From Phaeoceros laevis (taxonomy: Eukaryota; Anthocerotophyta; Anthocerotopsida; Notothyladales), in NCBI GenBank assembly GCA_049999765.1, contig JBNGIQ010000944.1, forward strand, positions 1-21,170: a DNA stretch of 21,170 bases, in the 5' to 3' direction. Shown in pieces: positions 10,682-19,729 of the stretch (position 1 is its first letter; every line of letters starts with the position of its first letter). Below the pieces are notes generated by a model. The model had not been told where the DNA came from. It saw only the letters and a list, made by a program, of their open reading frames with translations, and made no database searches. A program made the translations under genes and the position numbers.

Positions 10682-11287
10682 TTAGTTCTTTCCAGGGGCA
10701 TCGTTTTCATGTTTTTTTTTCTTCTTATGGTGCTTCTTGGAGTGATCTTCACCCTCTGTGCCTGCTGGATTTTTCTTCACACCCCCCTCCACTTTGACCT
10801 CCTTACCCTTCTCCTTCTCTTTGTCCTTATCTTTATGACGATGCTTCCGCTTCTTATGCTTCTTCTTGTGCTTCTTCCCATCACCTTTCTCCTTGTCGTC
10901 GGTCTTGACACTCTCAGTTGCTACACCTTTCTCTAACTCCGGCAAGTGGACGGATGCCGTTTCCCTAAAAGTGAAAGCAAGCCGCAAAGTATGCAAACTG
11001 AGAGGTTGAATTTGATCAGAACCTAAAGACTGGGCCTGAGGTTGCCTGTCCACGAGCTGCATAAGCTCCATGCCATCCCCTTTCCTGATAGTCGTGTCAC
11101 CCACGACTGATTTGAAGCAGCGGGAATTGTCAATAACATCAGGGATTGGCTTAGTACACAGCGCCTCAAATGCACCTTTCAATCCATAAACACTGAGCAG
11201 GTCCACAGCGCCAGTGAATTGATCCGGGGTCCGAACTGCTGAGCTTAGAAGACGAAGCGGTCCGTGAGTGGATGCCTCCTGCGCCAT
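10682..11287 (-). CDS. MED19: Mediator of RNA polymerase II transcription subunit 19
   Basis: MED19 is a head-module subunit of the Mediator co-activator complex in the nucleus. The single-exon frame from the ATG at 11287 gives 201 residues. The conserved N-terminal half is clear: FTGAVDLLSVYGLKGAFEAL, then CTKPIPDVIDNSRCFKSVVG, DTTIRKGDGMELMQL, and the tract around RLAFTFRETASVHLPELEKG. The C-terminal third is an extreme Lys/His/Glu-rich tail (runs such as KKHKKKHKKRKHRHKDKDK and SKKHHKKKKKHEND), as in plant MED19, with likely nuclear-localisation function. An in-frame ATG at 11332 would add a hydrophobic stretch of 15 residues. It was not used because it sits just before a good acceptor (tttttgtag, 11299), so that stretch is probably a 5' UTR intron. 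The 79-residue protein gene lies directly upstream on the same strand. Confidence 0.92.
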   Translation of the reverse strand: MAQEASTHGPLRLLSSAVRTPDQFTGAVDLLSVYGLKGAFEALCTKPIPDVIDNSRCFKSVVGDTTIRKGDGMELMQLVDRQPQAQSLGSDQIQPLSLHTLRLAFTFRETASVHLPELEKGVATESVKTDDKEKGDGKKHKKKHKKRKHRHKDKDKEKEKGKEVKVEGGVKKNPAGTEGEDHSKKHHKKKKKHENDAPGKN

Positions 11288-11298
11288 CTTAACGCAGC

Positions 11299-11438
11299 CT
11301 ACAAAAAGTAAACAATCCACACGGCAGAACATGAGGGTGGTGGAACGAAGTTGAGACTGTTGGACAAAGACCTAAAACACTACCAGGCTCTCCTTGCCAC
11401 GCTTGCAAATGGATAATTTGCTTGATGAGGCGGCTCAC
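11299..11438 (-). other. Candidate 5' UTR intron linking the 79-aa gene to MED19
   Basis: A donor AAAG|GTGAGC lies 11 bases after the stop codon of the upstream 79-residue ORF. A pyrimidine-rich acceptor (ctttttgtag) lies 12 bases before the MED19 ATG. The resulting 140-nt intron matches other introns in the window in size. It means that either MED19 transcription starts inside the upstream gene or both ORFs share one spliced transcript. Confidence 0.5.
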
Positions 11439-11447
11439 CTTTACGAG

Positions 11448-11687
11448 TCACTGTTGTTGATCCAGCTGCTTGAGCTTCTCATCGAGCGTCTGTGGGCCTT
11501 GTGCTTGCATCCTAGCCTTCTTATCCGCTGATGCCAGGAGAATAGCTGCACTAAATGCAAGATTCAGGATATGCAGCCGATCATCAGCAACCCAGCGGTG
11601 CTTAAAAACACGAGATCGCAGTATACCTCCGAGCGTGGCCAGGGACGCCGCTACGAGGACCACCTTCTCAATCTTCTCTGATCGCAT
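11448..11687 (-). CDS. Small predicted membrane protein, 79 residues, unidentified
   Basis: A single uninterrupted frame from the ATG at 11687 to the TGA at 11448-11450. Two hydrophobic segments are visible: VVLVAASLATLGGIL (about residues 9-23) and ILNLAFSAAILLASA (about 40-54). They are separated by a basic linker (RSRVFKHRWVADDR) and followed by a polar, glutamine-rich tail ending LDEKLKQLDQQQ. The balanced composition and membrane-hairpin layout look like a genuine small organelle or ER membrane protein, but no family was recognised. It lies just upstream of MED19 on the same strand and is divergent from the leader ORF and BBX gene. Confidence 0.65.
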   Translation of the reverse strand: MRSEKIEKVVLVAASLATLGGILRSRVFKHRWVADDRLHILNLAFSAAILLASADKKARMQAQGPQTLDEKLKQLDQQQ

Positions 11688-11868
11688 TGCAGAAATTATT
11701 CCTCCTCGAGAACGACCAGCCCTTAAAGTGTCTATGTGGCAACCGTGACCGAGATTTTGCCTGTAGCCTCGGTAAACGGCTGAGGTGGTCCAGTTATATA
11801 GCAGCCCAAGGGTACGTACGAGCTGCTAGCGAAAAAAAAAACTAACTTCGGGAACAGTCACGTTCGGC
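11688..11868. promoter_or_regulatory. Compact divergent promoter with a TATA-like box
   Basis: 181 bp separate the 79-residue ORF (minus) from the next plus-strand ORF. TTATATAG at 11794-11801 is a TATA-like element that could serve either strand. It sits about 70 bp before the plus-strand ATG at 11869. A run of nine A residues follows at 11832-11840. Confidence 0.45.
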
Positions 11869-12201
11869 ATGAAAATATCTCCGGCTAGCTCGGCGGTCCA
11901 CACGCTCGATCCAACAGTATCGGGATCCATCGGACAGACGGGCTGCCACTGTGTCCTGTCACCTCGTGAGACGAGCAAGTGCTCTGTCCAGCATACAGTT
12001 CCTCAATTCCACGATGGCTCCAGCGTCAATTACAGCCAGCGGTGTCTTTCAGGGGTGATGCAGAAGCAAAATTCTTGCGTGGAGGCTGATAGAACCTTTC
12101 ATCGATCTGCGGGAGCCGGGAAGCAGCCGGGCCTGCTGATATGCTTCTTCGTGGCTGATCCGTGCACGGGGGCCATGTCCGTCGTCATCCCAGAGCCCTA
12201 A
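11869..12201 (+). CDS. Unidentified 110-residue ORF in the BBX upstream region
   Basis: A true ATG at 11869 and a TAA at 12199-12201 enclose 110 codons. The product is rich in Ser, Cys and His and has no recognisable domain or signal. It ends 163 bp before the BBX start codon on the same strand, and the only TATA-like box lies upstream of it. It is therefore either a long upstream ORF in the BBX leader, a separate small gene, or chance. Nothing in its composition argues strongly for coding. Confidence 0.25.
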   Translation: MKISPASSAVHTLDPTVSGSIGQTGCHCVLSPRETSKCSVQHTVPQFHDGSSVNYSQRCLSGVMQKQNSCVEADRTFHRSAGAGKQPGLLICFFVADPCTGAMSVVIPEP

Positions 12202-12364
12202 CCTTGGGTGTCGTGGGCGTGTGAAGGAATTTGCATCCAGGAACTAGCCACAGATAGTCACCCGGCACAGTGTAGTCTGGGGCAAAGGCATTTCCGCGGC
12301 CTCAGTCTATCACTGTGCCGGAGAACAGGTCTCGCACCTGGACTTTGAGTCTGAGGTGCACAAG

Positions 12365-13559
12365 ATGAGGACTCTGTGTGATGTCTGCGAGGCAGCTCCA
12401 GCACGCCTTTTTTGTGCTGCTGATGAGGCTGCTCTCTGTCCGAAATGTGATGACAAGGTACTAATTTACTCCCTTACCATCTGTGTTGCAGGCCACTGCC
12501 GGCACAATGTGTTACGTTCTTGTGACTTTAATGCCCCTCCTGCTGTCTGTGTTAGGTGCACGGGTGCAACAAGCTTGCAAGCAGGCATGTGCGAGTAGAG
12601 CTAGCAGAGGCCCGGGCAGTGCCTCGATGTGACATTTGTGAAAATGCCCCTGGTACTTGGTCTTTCTTTTTTGCCTTTGATTTACTGGTACTGCACTGTG
12701 TGAGCTCACAGGGGATGTTGTCCGGCTTGTCAGAGTTTCGTTAAATTTCAGCGCTTGGATTTCTTATTTTCATCTGTTCCTCCAGCCTTTTTCTATTGCG
12801 GGATCGACGGTACGTCGTTATGCTTGCAGTGTGATATGGAGGTGCACATTGGTGGTAAGAAGACCCACGAGAGATACCTTTTAATGGGGCAAAGAGTGGA
12901 GGTGAGTGTATGTGTGTGTGTTGCTAGCGTGACTGCCCACCTGGCAAGCTGACAAAGTTGATATGCTTGAAGCAGTATCCACCTGTTTCTTATAAGTGCC
13001 GCCAACCATTCCTTCCATCGCTAGTGACCTGATTTGCAAGCCAGCATGTGCTACCTGTGTCCTACATCGGTTGCACACGTTTCTTATGGTTTACATCGTG
13101 ATTCTTGTGCAGCTTCCTTCCCAGAAAACATTGGTGGCAGCAGAAGCTGCATTGGCTAGGGCTCCAGCACAGAATAATGCTGCTGCAAGGCAACAGGACA
13201 CTGGGCATCATCTCTACCACCAACAAGAGAAGACCAGTGACTGGAACAACAGTAATGCTCCAGCTGTTGCCATCACAGTAGGGGATGGTGATCAGAAAAT
13301 CTATGCCGATATGACAGTTGGCCGGATGATTGATCTCAACAGCAAACCTCAACACTTTCAAAGCCAATCTCATGTAATCAGGGTCAGTGTTTGCTGCTTA
13401 CATCCTCAGTTGCACATTAGTGCAGTGGGCATGGTTTTTACAACTCTGAGTGTGTGTGTTCAGGAGGATGGAGAGAGCGATCCAATGAGCAGCGATGATG
13501 AATGTGTCGGAGTCGTTCCCCAATTAACTGCTCAAGAAGTCATGGACGCCTCATCTTAG
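12365..13559 (+). CDS. Double B-box zinc-finger protein without CCT domain (BBX18/19-like)
   Basis: Plant BBX proteins bind two zincs per B-box and act as transcription cofactors in light and circadian responses. Five exons join in phase: 12365-12457, 12556-12652, 12786-12901, 13113-13382 and 13464-13559, giving 223 residues. B-box 1 starts [20 protein letters not shown] with ligands C5, C8, C17, D20, C25, C28, H33, H42. B-box 2 ([20 protein letters not shown] onward) has C56, C59, C68, D71, C76, C79, H84, H91 and ends [17 protein letters not shown]. The rest is Ala/Gln-rich, then a short motif [12 protein letters not shown] and an acidic tail [10 protein letters not shown]. There is no CCT domain, so it belongs with the two-B-box, CCT-less BBX group; the N-terminus most resembles BBX18/19. 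The ATG at 12365 directly precedes the first zinc ligand, as is usual in this family. Confidence 0.93.
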
Positions 13560-14285
13560 TTCATCTGTTTCCAGTTTTGATGGATGCTGACTACGCAATG
13601 TTCCTCGTACACTTTCTATCCAGCAACTTGGCTGCAAAGAATGCTACCTCCAGGATTTTTTGTTTCAGGGGATTCAAGGTAGCGCCGGCGAGGAAAGTCT
13701 TGAAGGCATGGAATGACCTAGATACCGACAGGTTGTGCACTGGATGGAAACTTAAAAGGTCCTCTACCTTGCTGGTGACCCTCCTCAAGAAGCAAATCTA
13801 CCTTACTAAAGTATGCTGCCCTGCATGCTTTGTGCTGCCACTGAGATCAAAGGCAGCCCTTGAACAAAGCAACAGGATCGGGGTTGACTGTGAAAGCCTC
13901 TGGGTGGCTTGTTGCTTGAAAGGTGCGGGGCTCTGATGCTTGCTGTAGCCCATGTGAAGGGTATGATGTAGGGTCTCTCTGGATGAGAGATCATCAGTGA
14001 CACAATCTAGACTAGGAGACTCGCCGTGGGAAAAGTGTGGATATCACTCATATGACGTTCCGCGTTCCACAATCAATAAGGGCTTCACCTTTTGCCGTAC
14101 CAACTGCCCATATGTTGCCCAAATGCCCTCATGCCCTCAGGCTACCGCCTGCTGCAGTGTCCCAGTCGTTGATAAGTGGTAACTGGCTATGCCAGTTGGC
14201 ACGGCGGAAAATGTCGGCCACGAAGCTGCCACCAATTTTCCTCCAAAGATCTTCGCAAACGCCTATGGAGTACTATCGACGTGTC

Positions 14286-14343
14286 GCATCGGGATTCGAA
14301 CTGGATAAAAGATAGTATGCCCGTCGGGATACGAGTTGGATAA
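14286..14343. repeat. Imperfect direct repeat, 35-bp period
   Basis: GCATCGGGATTCGAACTGG at 14286 is echoed at 14321 by CCGTCGGGATACGAGTTGG, both followed by ATAA. The offset is 35 bp with a few substitutions. Confidence 0.7.
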
Positions 14344-14488
14344 CAGCTCGACACAGCATTATTAGGACCCCAAGTCCTGCCCAGAGTTGCTCTACTGATG
14401 GACTTGCTGCCACTATACCGTGGACGGCCTTTTCCTTTTCTTTATACCAAGGCACCTTAATACCAAAGAGCATCCAGAGTTTCGGGCC

Positions 14489-14556
14489 TCAACCAACTCA
14501 AGCTCTTGCTTACAAAAGGATTTTCAACCAACTCAATTGAGCTCATGCTTACAAAA
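14489..14556. repeat. Imperfect tandem duplication, 35-bp period
   Basis: TCAACCAACTCAA at 14489 and at 14524 are each followed by an AGCTC/GAGCTC segment and then TGCTTACAAAA. The second copy carries a 4-bp insertion. The period equals that of the direct repeat 200 bp upstream. Confidence 0.75.
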
Positions 14557-14669
14557 AAACCTCCAAGAGGCAGAGCTCCACAGCCACTCAACTCATACCC
14601 AAACCCCAACCTATTAATAATCGACACCTAACCCTAGAGCTAGATAACAAGTGACTCACTAATCACTTC

Positions 14670-14714
14670 AAGTAACTACCTAGTTACCTCACAAGTAAAT
14701 ACCTAGTACCTCAT
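14670..14714. repeat. Tandem duplication of a 22-23 bp unit
   Basis: AAGTAACTACCTAGTTACC (14670) is followed directly by AAGTAAATACCTAGTACC (14693), both continuing TCA. It lies in an AT-rich stretch ahead of the putative glucanase promoter. Confidence 0.7.
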
Positions 14715-15346
14715 AGGTAAGTCATTACAATGCACCGCATATAATCTCCCACCTCTATAACTCCGTACGATGCATGACAAGTGCCAATTGACTCCGTTGC
14801 CAGTGGTGGAATTTGCAATTTCGCAATTTCTCAATCTCGACTCTCGCCGTCTGTCATTTTTCGTGAGGTAAGGTATTCAAAATTTTCGGCTGAATCGGAT
14901 CCAACGGGCGTTTGCTTCAGGCGTTTGAATTTGGCTGGTGTGTATAATTTCTCTTCGCGTCCCAGCTGCGCCGCGGCCTGTGCCTTTCCCCACTCCCGCC
15001 CTCTCTCACGTCTTTAACAGCAAGTAAGCCGTGCTCTATCAGAAGGTGTGGCTTCCTTCCCTCCAAGTTCTGTTCTGCTCCGCCTTGCGGTCCGCGCCTG
15101 CAGCCGATCTTCTTCCGCTGCTTTTTTTGCTTCAGGAGGAGGTGGATTCCCGCGCATTAGCTTTGCGCCTCCCCTACTTTCCGCGATCTCCTGCGTAGTA
15201 ATTTGTCCTGTTCGTGTTCGTGTTCCCTTGCTGTGAGAACGCGCTTGCCTCTTTGATCGACACTATTACGCGGAAGGTGGCAGGACGCGGAGCACGGAGG
15301 GCCGGTGCAGATCTGCCGATCTCTACTGCCGTGGTAGAGATTCGCG

Positions 15347-17320
15347 ATGGTCAGATTTACGAGTCTTCCGCGGCGGATTTTTCTGCTGTTCGTGCTATTG
15401 GCAGCGTTGGATTGCAGCTCAGCGCAGGGAATTATAGGTGTCAACTGGGGCACTATAGCGTCTCAGCCCTTGCCACCGCAGAATGTGGTTCAGTTGCTCA
15501 AGGACAACAATTTTACCAAAGTCAAGCTATTTGATGCGAACAAGGCTGTGCTCACAGCTCTTGAGGGGACTGGATTTGAGGTGATGGTCGCTGCTCCCAA
15601 TGATATGCTGCAAACTCTACAGGATCCAGATAAGGCAAGGGACTGGGTGAAGTACAACATCAGCTTCTACAGGCAGAAGAACCGCGTGAATATCGCGTAA
15701 GGCATCCTTCAGCGTTGCATTTTATCCCCCGCGTTGTCAGAGTTCTTTAGCATAACTGATGCGGATCTTCTGAAGTTCTGGCTTAGACCTTCGGCTGCTA
15801 GTTCGGATCTCATGGTTTGGAAGAATGCTAGTCCGTTGCACGCATTCCCTCCCATTTGCAGTGGTTGAGCTTGTCCGCGCTGACTGTAAAAGTGTAACGC
15901 AGTCACGCTTTCCCTTGTAGTGGCCTGTTAAACGGGAGGGCGTACTTCTGTGCTTAAGTTTAGTTGCTTCTGTCTGGTCAGTTGCAGTAGGCATGAAAGT
16001 GGTCTCTGCCGCTTGCACTTAAGAGGGATGATCCTTTTGCTGGTATTGCTGGAATTGTTGACTTAGCCGAGGAGGTAGGATGTCTAGAACTGATGTGTGC
16101 TCTCGAAACAGTCGGTTCATTTCGTACCTTTTTGGGGGATAGCCCTTGAGGTGACCGGTGCCTGTGTTGTCTCCACTGACTTTTGAAAAAACATTTGCAG
16201 GTACGCAGCCATTGGAAATGAACCATTCCTATCAGGATACCTAGGCGCATATGTGCCTCTTGTATTACCTGCTTTGCAGAACGTGCAGCAGGCTATTAAT
16301 GAGCAGAAGTTGCAGGGTATTGTGAAGGTTGTTGTGCCAATGAATGCCGACGTGATGATATCTGCCCCGCTACCAAGCCAGACGTTTTTCAAGCCTGAAT
16401 ATGTGGATTTGATGACGAGGATAGTTGGTCTGCTCAAGCAGTATGGATCTCCATTTATTGTCAATCTTTACCCTTATTTGAGCTTGTACCAGGATAAAGA
16501 TTTTCCACTGACCTTTGCCTTCTTTGGACAAGACAACCCTAATCCTCTCATCGATGGTGTATATGTTTACAAGAACGTCTTGGAAGCTAGTCTAGATTGT
16601 GTTGCAAATTCTTTGGCGGCTGTTGGAGCTCCGAATATGCCTATAGTCCTGGGTGAAGTGGGTTGGCCTACTGATGGTGAGAGGAGTGCAAATATTGAGT
16701 ATGCGCAAAGGTTCAATCAGGGGCTGCTGGATCACATGATGCAAAGATTAGGCACTCCAAGGTTTCCGAATACTTTCTTTGACTTTTACCTTTTTGGTCT
16801 TTTGGATGAGGATGCCAAGAGTGTGCTTCCAGGCAACTTTGAGAGGCACTGGGGCGTTTTCAACTATGCTGGACAGCTGAAGTACACACTTGATCTTTCA
16901 GGCAGACGCCTGAACTACAACCTTGTGCCTGCTCGCAACGTGAAGTATCTGCCGTCATCGTGGTGTGTTGCGAGACAAGGAGCTGAAACGAGTGAGATGC
17001 TGTTGCAACGAAATATTGAGTATGCTTGTGAACGAGCAGACTGTACACCTCTGCAAGGTTCTTGCGCCAACTTAACGGATATAGCCAAGGCCTCCTTTGC
17101 TTTTAACTCATACTACCAGGCCAATCGCCAAGTTGACGGATCTTGCGATTTCGAAGGACTGGCTACTACAACAAAGAGTGATCCAACAAAAATTTATGGA
17201 TCATCCTGTCCGTTTCAAGTGGAAGTCGACGCAAGATCCTCATCTTCAAAGAACTCAAGGTATTATTTGTCTGTGGTGGCTGCGACTATTGCGGGGATTC
17301 TCCTTCAGAGTCTGGGATAA
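15347..17320 (+). CDS. GPI-anchored glucan endo-1,3-beta-glucosidase (GH17 with X8/CBM43)
   Basis: Hydrolyses beta-1,3-glucan (callose) at the outer plasma membrane or cell wall. Two exons join in phase: 15347-15696 (donor GC|GTAAGG) and 16201-17320 (acceptor atttgcag), 489 residues. An N-terminal signal peptide (IFLLFVLLAALDCSSA) leads into GIIGVNWGTIASQPLPP, the usual mature GH17 start. The acid/base glutamate is E124 in YAAIGNEPF and the nucleophile E269 in VLGEVGWPTDG. The X8 carbohydrate-binding domain spans about 370-456 (SSWCVARQGA through IYGSSCPF) with its cysteines present. A serine-rich omega region (DARSSSSKN, about 460-469) and a hydrophobic tail (LSVVAATIAGILLQSLG) give a standard GPI signal. 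This matches the plasmodesmal/cell-wall class of plant GH17 enzymes; a plasmodesmal site is inference. The 504-nt intron lies just before the acid/base motif. Confidence 0.95.
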
Positions 17321-18831
17321 AATTTAATCTGGCAATTGTTGCCATGCAACGCGGCCTGATTTTTTGTTTAAGGTAGACCGATGTCGGTATGCTGGGAGGC
17401 AGACACGGGAGAGATGAATGGTAAGCTGGGTTAGGGAGCAGATGTTCGTGTCTGGATCTACCATCGTTGTCCTGTTCCTGCCTAGTCGTCCTCTGAACGG
17501 CAGTGGGCAATAAGGTCATGCTCTGGACGTGACAGGTGGTAGTCGTATACTAACTGGGATGGAGAGGTTAGATATGTAGCTGTCTGGCTGAAGTAAAAAC
17601 TGTAGCCTGGCAACAAGGAGAGTTTGGTTTCATGTCTTGTTAGGGACTTAGTGAAGCCTTTGGGTGGGGAATCTGAGAGGAATGAGAGAGCCATTAGATG
17701 CAGCCATCGCTTCCCTCAGTGGACCGGTGAGGTTTTCCAACGGACAATCCCTGCCATCTGACTCCCTTGTGACCATTGCAGCCTTCAGGAGAAACGTCCA
17801 TCTTCAAGCCCAGGACCTGAACCTAATCTTGCAACAAATATGGGGGCTTCAGGTGCTGGCTTTCTGGCTGCATTTGTAGGGATCTTCAATTTTCTGCTTA
17901 GCAGCTGCCAATGATACTTTTGGGATGTAGGTGTAGCATGTGCAGTTTCGCTTGTCCTCATTTACTGGGCCCGGCTTCGCATCATCAGTTGCAAAGGATG
18001 GTTTGGTACTACTCAGCTGCCACTCGGATGTGTATATGTAGATATATGTGTAGTCGGGAGCTATTATTTTGCGAGTTAGAACAATATTTGAAGTTTTGGT
18101 GGTGGAGGAGATTCTCTCATTCTTTGATCGCCTCATACTCCTGTTTCATGAACACGGTTTTGAGGTCACCGTAGTTTTTTCACGCGGGGACAACTCCTGG
18201 TAGTCTAGATGCCACTTATGTTACCTACGATGAAATTTTGCATCCCAATGAAACATTGCTGTCTTCCCTTTCTTACAGGGCAGTCCCATATATTGACCGA
18301 TTTGCCCTAACCCGTGCCTTAACCCAGGTTGCCAGATTGTGCCAAAAGTTTGGGAAAAGGGTTAATATATTTCATATTTTGCGGTTTCTCTTATAAAAAA
18401 TTAAAAATGAAAATTTTAGGACACTTGCTAAATACTTGTATCTACCTTTCCTCAAAATTTCGTGATGAAATAATTAGAAATGAGTCGGAAAAAAATTTGG
18501 TACAAGGTCACTTGGCTTGCCGCTGACCGTTTCAGCGGGTCACAGTTCACCGGGTCGCTTCACCCGATCATGACTCGTTACACCCGGTCACCTTTCATCT
18601 TATCATGACTTTGGTCCGAGAGAACCTAACAACCACCGGAAACCGGAAGGCGCTTGAGCAACAGGCCTATAATTGTTTTCTGCCTAATTTCGGATTGGGC
18701 CAATAGGGGTTAATCTCATACTCTATATTACTTGGACTGTCAAGCCTGGAATAGGCCAAACACTCCAACCCATCCTGATGCAAACGGGCCAGTTAGTGCC
18801 CTTCAAAAGCTGGCAATGGCCTGACTAATGA
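17321..18831. other. Glucanase 3' region and gene-poor, AT-rich spacer
   Basis: About 1.5 kb with no recognisable gene. The first few hundred bases are presumably glucanase 3' UTR. From about 18300 to 18510 the DNA is strongly AT-rich. From 18526 to 18600 there is a run of GGGTCAC/CACCCGGTCACC-like motifs in both orientations, suggesting a degenerate short repeat. Open frames here are short and compositionally random. Confidence 0.5.
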
Positions 18832-19448
18832 CTCTTTCCCTCTCCCGCTTGCAACTGCTACCCAGGCAGCTTGACTGTAACTCATGGTCTCGCCATCTCC
18901 CGGAAAAGCCCACAGGCTACCACCTTCTTGCCTTCCTCTCCCTTTTCATATGCCTCCGCGCGGGTGAGGAAGACTCCTTCTCAAATAGCACCTCTCTGCC
19001 TTGGAGCAGCAGCTAGAGGCTTCACACCGACTACCGTTTGTCCTGGTTACTCTTTTAAACAGCCAATTCTCAAAATCGAAGGTCTAGAGCAGGACTCCTT
19101 CGCGCCCCCCGCCGTGCTGCGCCTCATCTCCCACGACGCGCTTGTGGGCAATGTAAGACCACAGCTCTGTGCGATTCCTCCAACCTTCCACGGCTCCGTT
19201 GGTTGATGCAATGCAATGCAGGGTTGATCCGTGCTAGCTGTAGACTGATTGTGAAGCTTGCAGATCACAATCCCTTCTTTTCGTTTATGCAGGCAGGACA
19301 GCGTGGCCATCGGTTGGTAGAATTGATGAATGCCTGCGAACTATTCATGGATTTCATGTTTCCATCTGATGGAAACATGAAGTGTTGCCATCAATGCCAA
19401 CACATGATTCATGTCTTGGCATTGACGGCAACACTTCCAATTTGCTAG
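18832..19448 (+). other. Unidentified two-exon coding-like stretch
   Basis: A frame open from 18832 to 19152 is Ser/Ala/Thr/Arg-rich at first, like a plastid transit peptide. It then turns protein-like (KIEGLEQDSFAPPAVLRLIS, then HDALVGN) in GC-richer DNA. It ends at a good donor, AAT|GTAAGA at 19153, phase 0. A pyrimidine-rich acceptor (tttatgcag) at 19292 opens an in-phase frame AGQRGHRLVELMNACELF that stays open to a TAG at 19446-19448, running through the palindrome cluster. No in-frame ATG exists in the first part, so a start exon would lie upstream or the gene is a remnant. No family was recognised. Confidence 0.3.
19353..19437. repeat. Cluster of overlapping palindromes / foldback DNA
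   Basis: Three nested or adjacent inverted repeats lie in 85 bp. First, 19353-19381 has 14-bp perfect arms (TTCATGTTTCCATC) around one central base. Second, arms 19379-19399 and 19417-19437 match at 20 of 21 positions (GAAGTGTTGCCATCAATGCCA and its complement). Third, the 17-base loop of the second contains ACATGATTCATGT (19402-19414), itself symmetric. A direct repeat ACTTCCAATTTGC follows at 19433 and 19459. The structure looks like a foldback element or a hairpin RNA source. Confidence 0.85.
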
Positions 19449-19576
19449 TGAAAATTGAACTTCCAATTTGCAAGACATGGCACAGGCTGGGCCACAGCGA
19501 CCACTCGCTAGGGGGCGCCCAATTAGGGCAAAGGGGGACCCTCTATGGGACCGTGTAAACCTCTTCAAATAATAAA

Positions 19577-19590
19577 ACACACACACACAC
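19577..19590. repeat. (AC)7 microsatellite
   Basis: A simple dinucleotide run following an A-rich stretch (AATAATAAA). No function is evident. Confidence 0.9.
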
Positions 19591-19729
19591 TCGTGATTCA
19601 GGCCTGCAACACTGGCAATTCGTTGGCATTACTCCCCAATTGCAAGCTAGCCCTTGGGATGCATAGCACTTCCAAATCTTGTCTTGATGCAAATCAAAAT
19701 GGTCAAAACTTAAAATCCAAAAAGCATCA

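Larger units (their letters stand above)
13560..15346. other. Spacer: BBX 3' region, short tandem duplications, GH17 promoter and leader
   Basis: About 1.8 kb without a recognisable gene. Frames at 13502-13936 and 14037-14315 have no domain and read as 3' UTR or spacer. Three short tandem duplications lie between 14286 and 14714 (separate entries). A TATAA at 14756-14760 may serve the downstream glucanase gene. GAG|GTAAGG at 14865 is a strong donor that could start a 5' UTR intron, with acceptors possible at gcttcag (about 15136) or gtggtag (about 15339). Confidence 0.5.

Noticed and set aside
10595-10936. Plus-strand frame with a long leucine-rich hydrophobic run.
   Set aside because: It is the antisense of the lysine-rich MED19 tail; complements of AAG/GAG codons give CTT/CTC leucines.
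11288-11332. N-terminal extension of MED19 from an upstream in-frame ATG at 11332.
   Set aside because: The added residues are hydrophobic and Cys-rich, unlike MED19, and contain a good splice acceptor just before the chosen ATG.
13502-13936. 144-codon plus-strand frame after the BBX gene.
   Set aside because: It begins inside BBX exon 5 in another frame and shows no domain. It is best explained as 3' UTR.
14286-14310. GGGATTCGAACTGG resembles the complement of a tRNA T-arm.
   Set aside because: The five-base stems around the T-loop do not pair, and no anticodon arm or acceptor stem is found upstream or downstream on either strand. It is part of a short direct repeat instead.
19341-19586. 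81-codon minus-strand frame containing CCRQCQDMNH.
   Set aside because: The cysteine-rich part derives from the palindrome cluster, where both strands encode near-identical peptides. No independent support exists.
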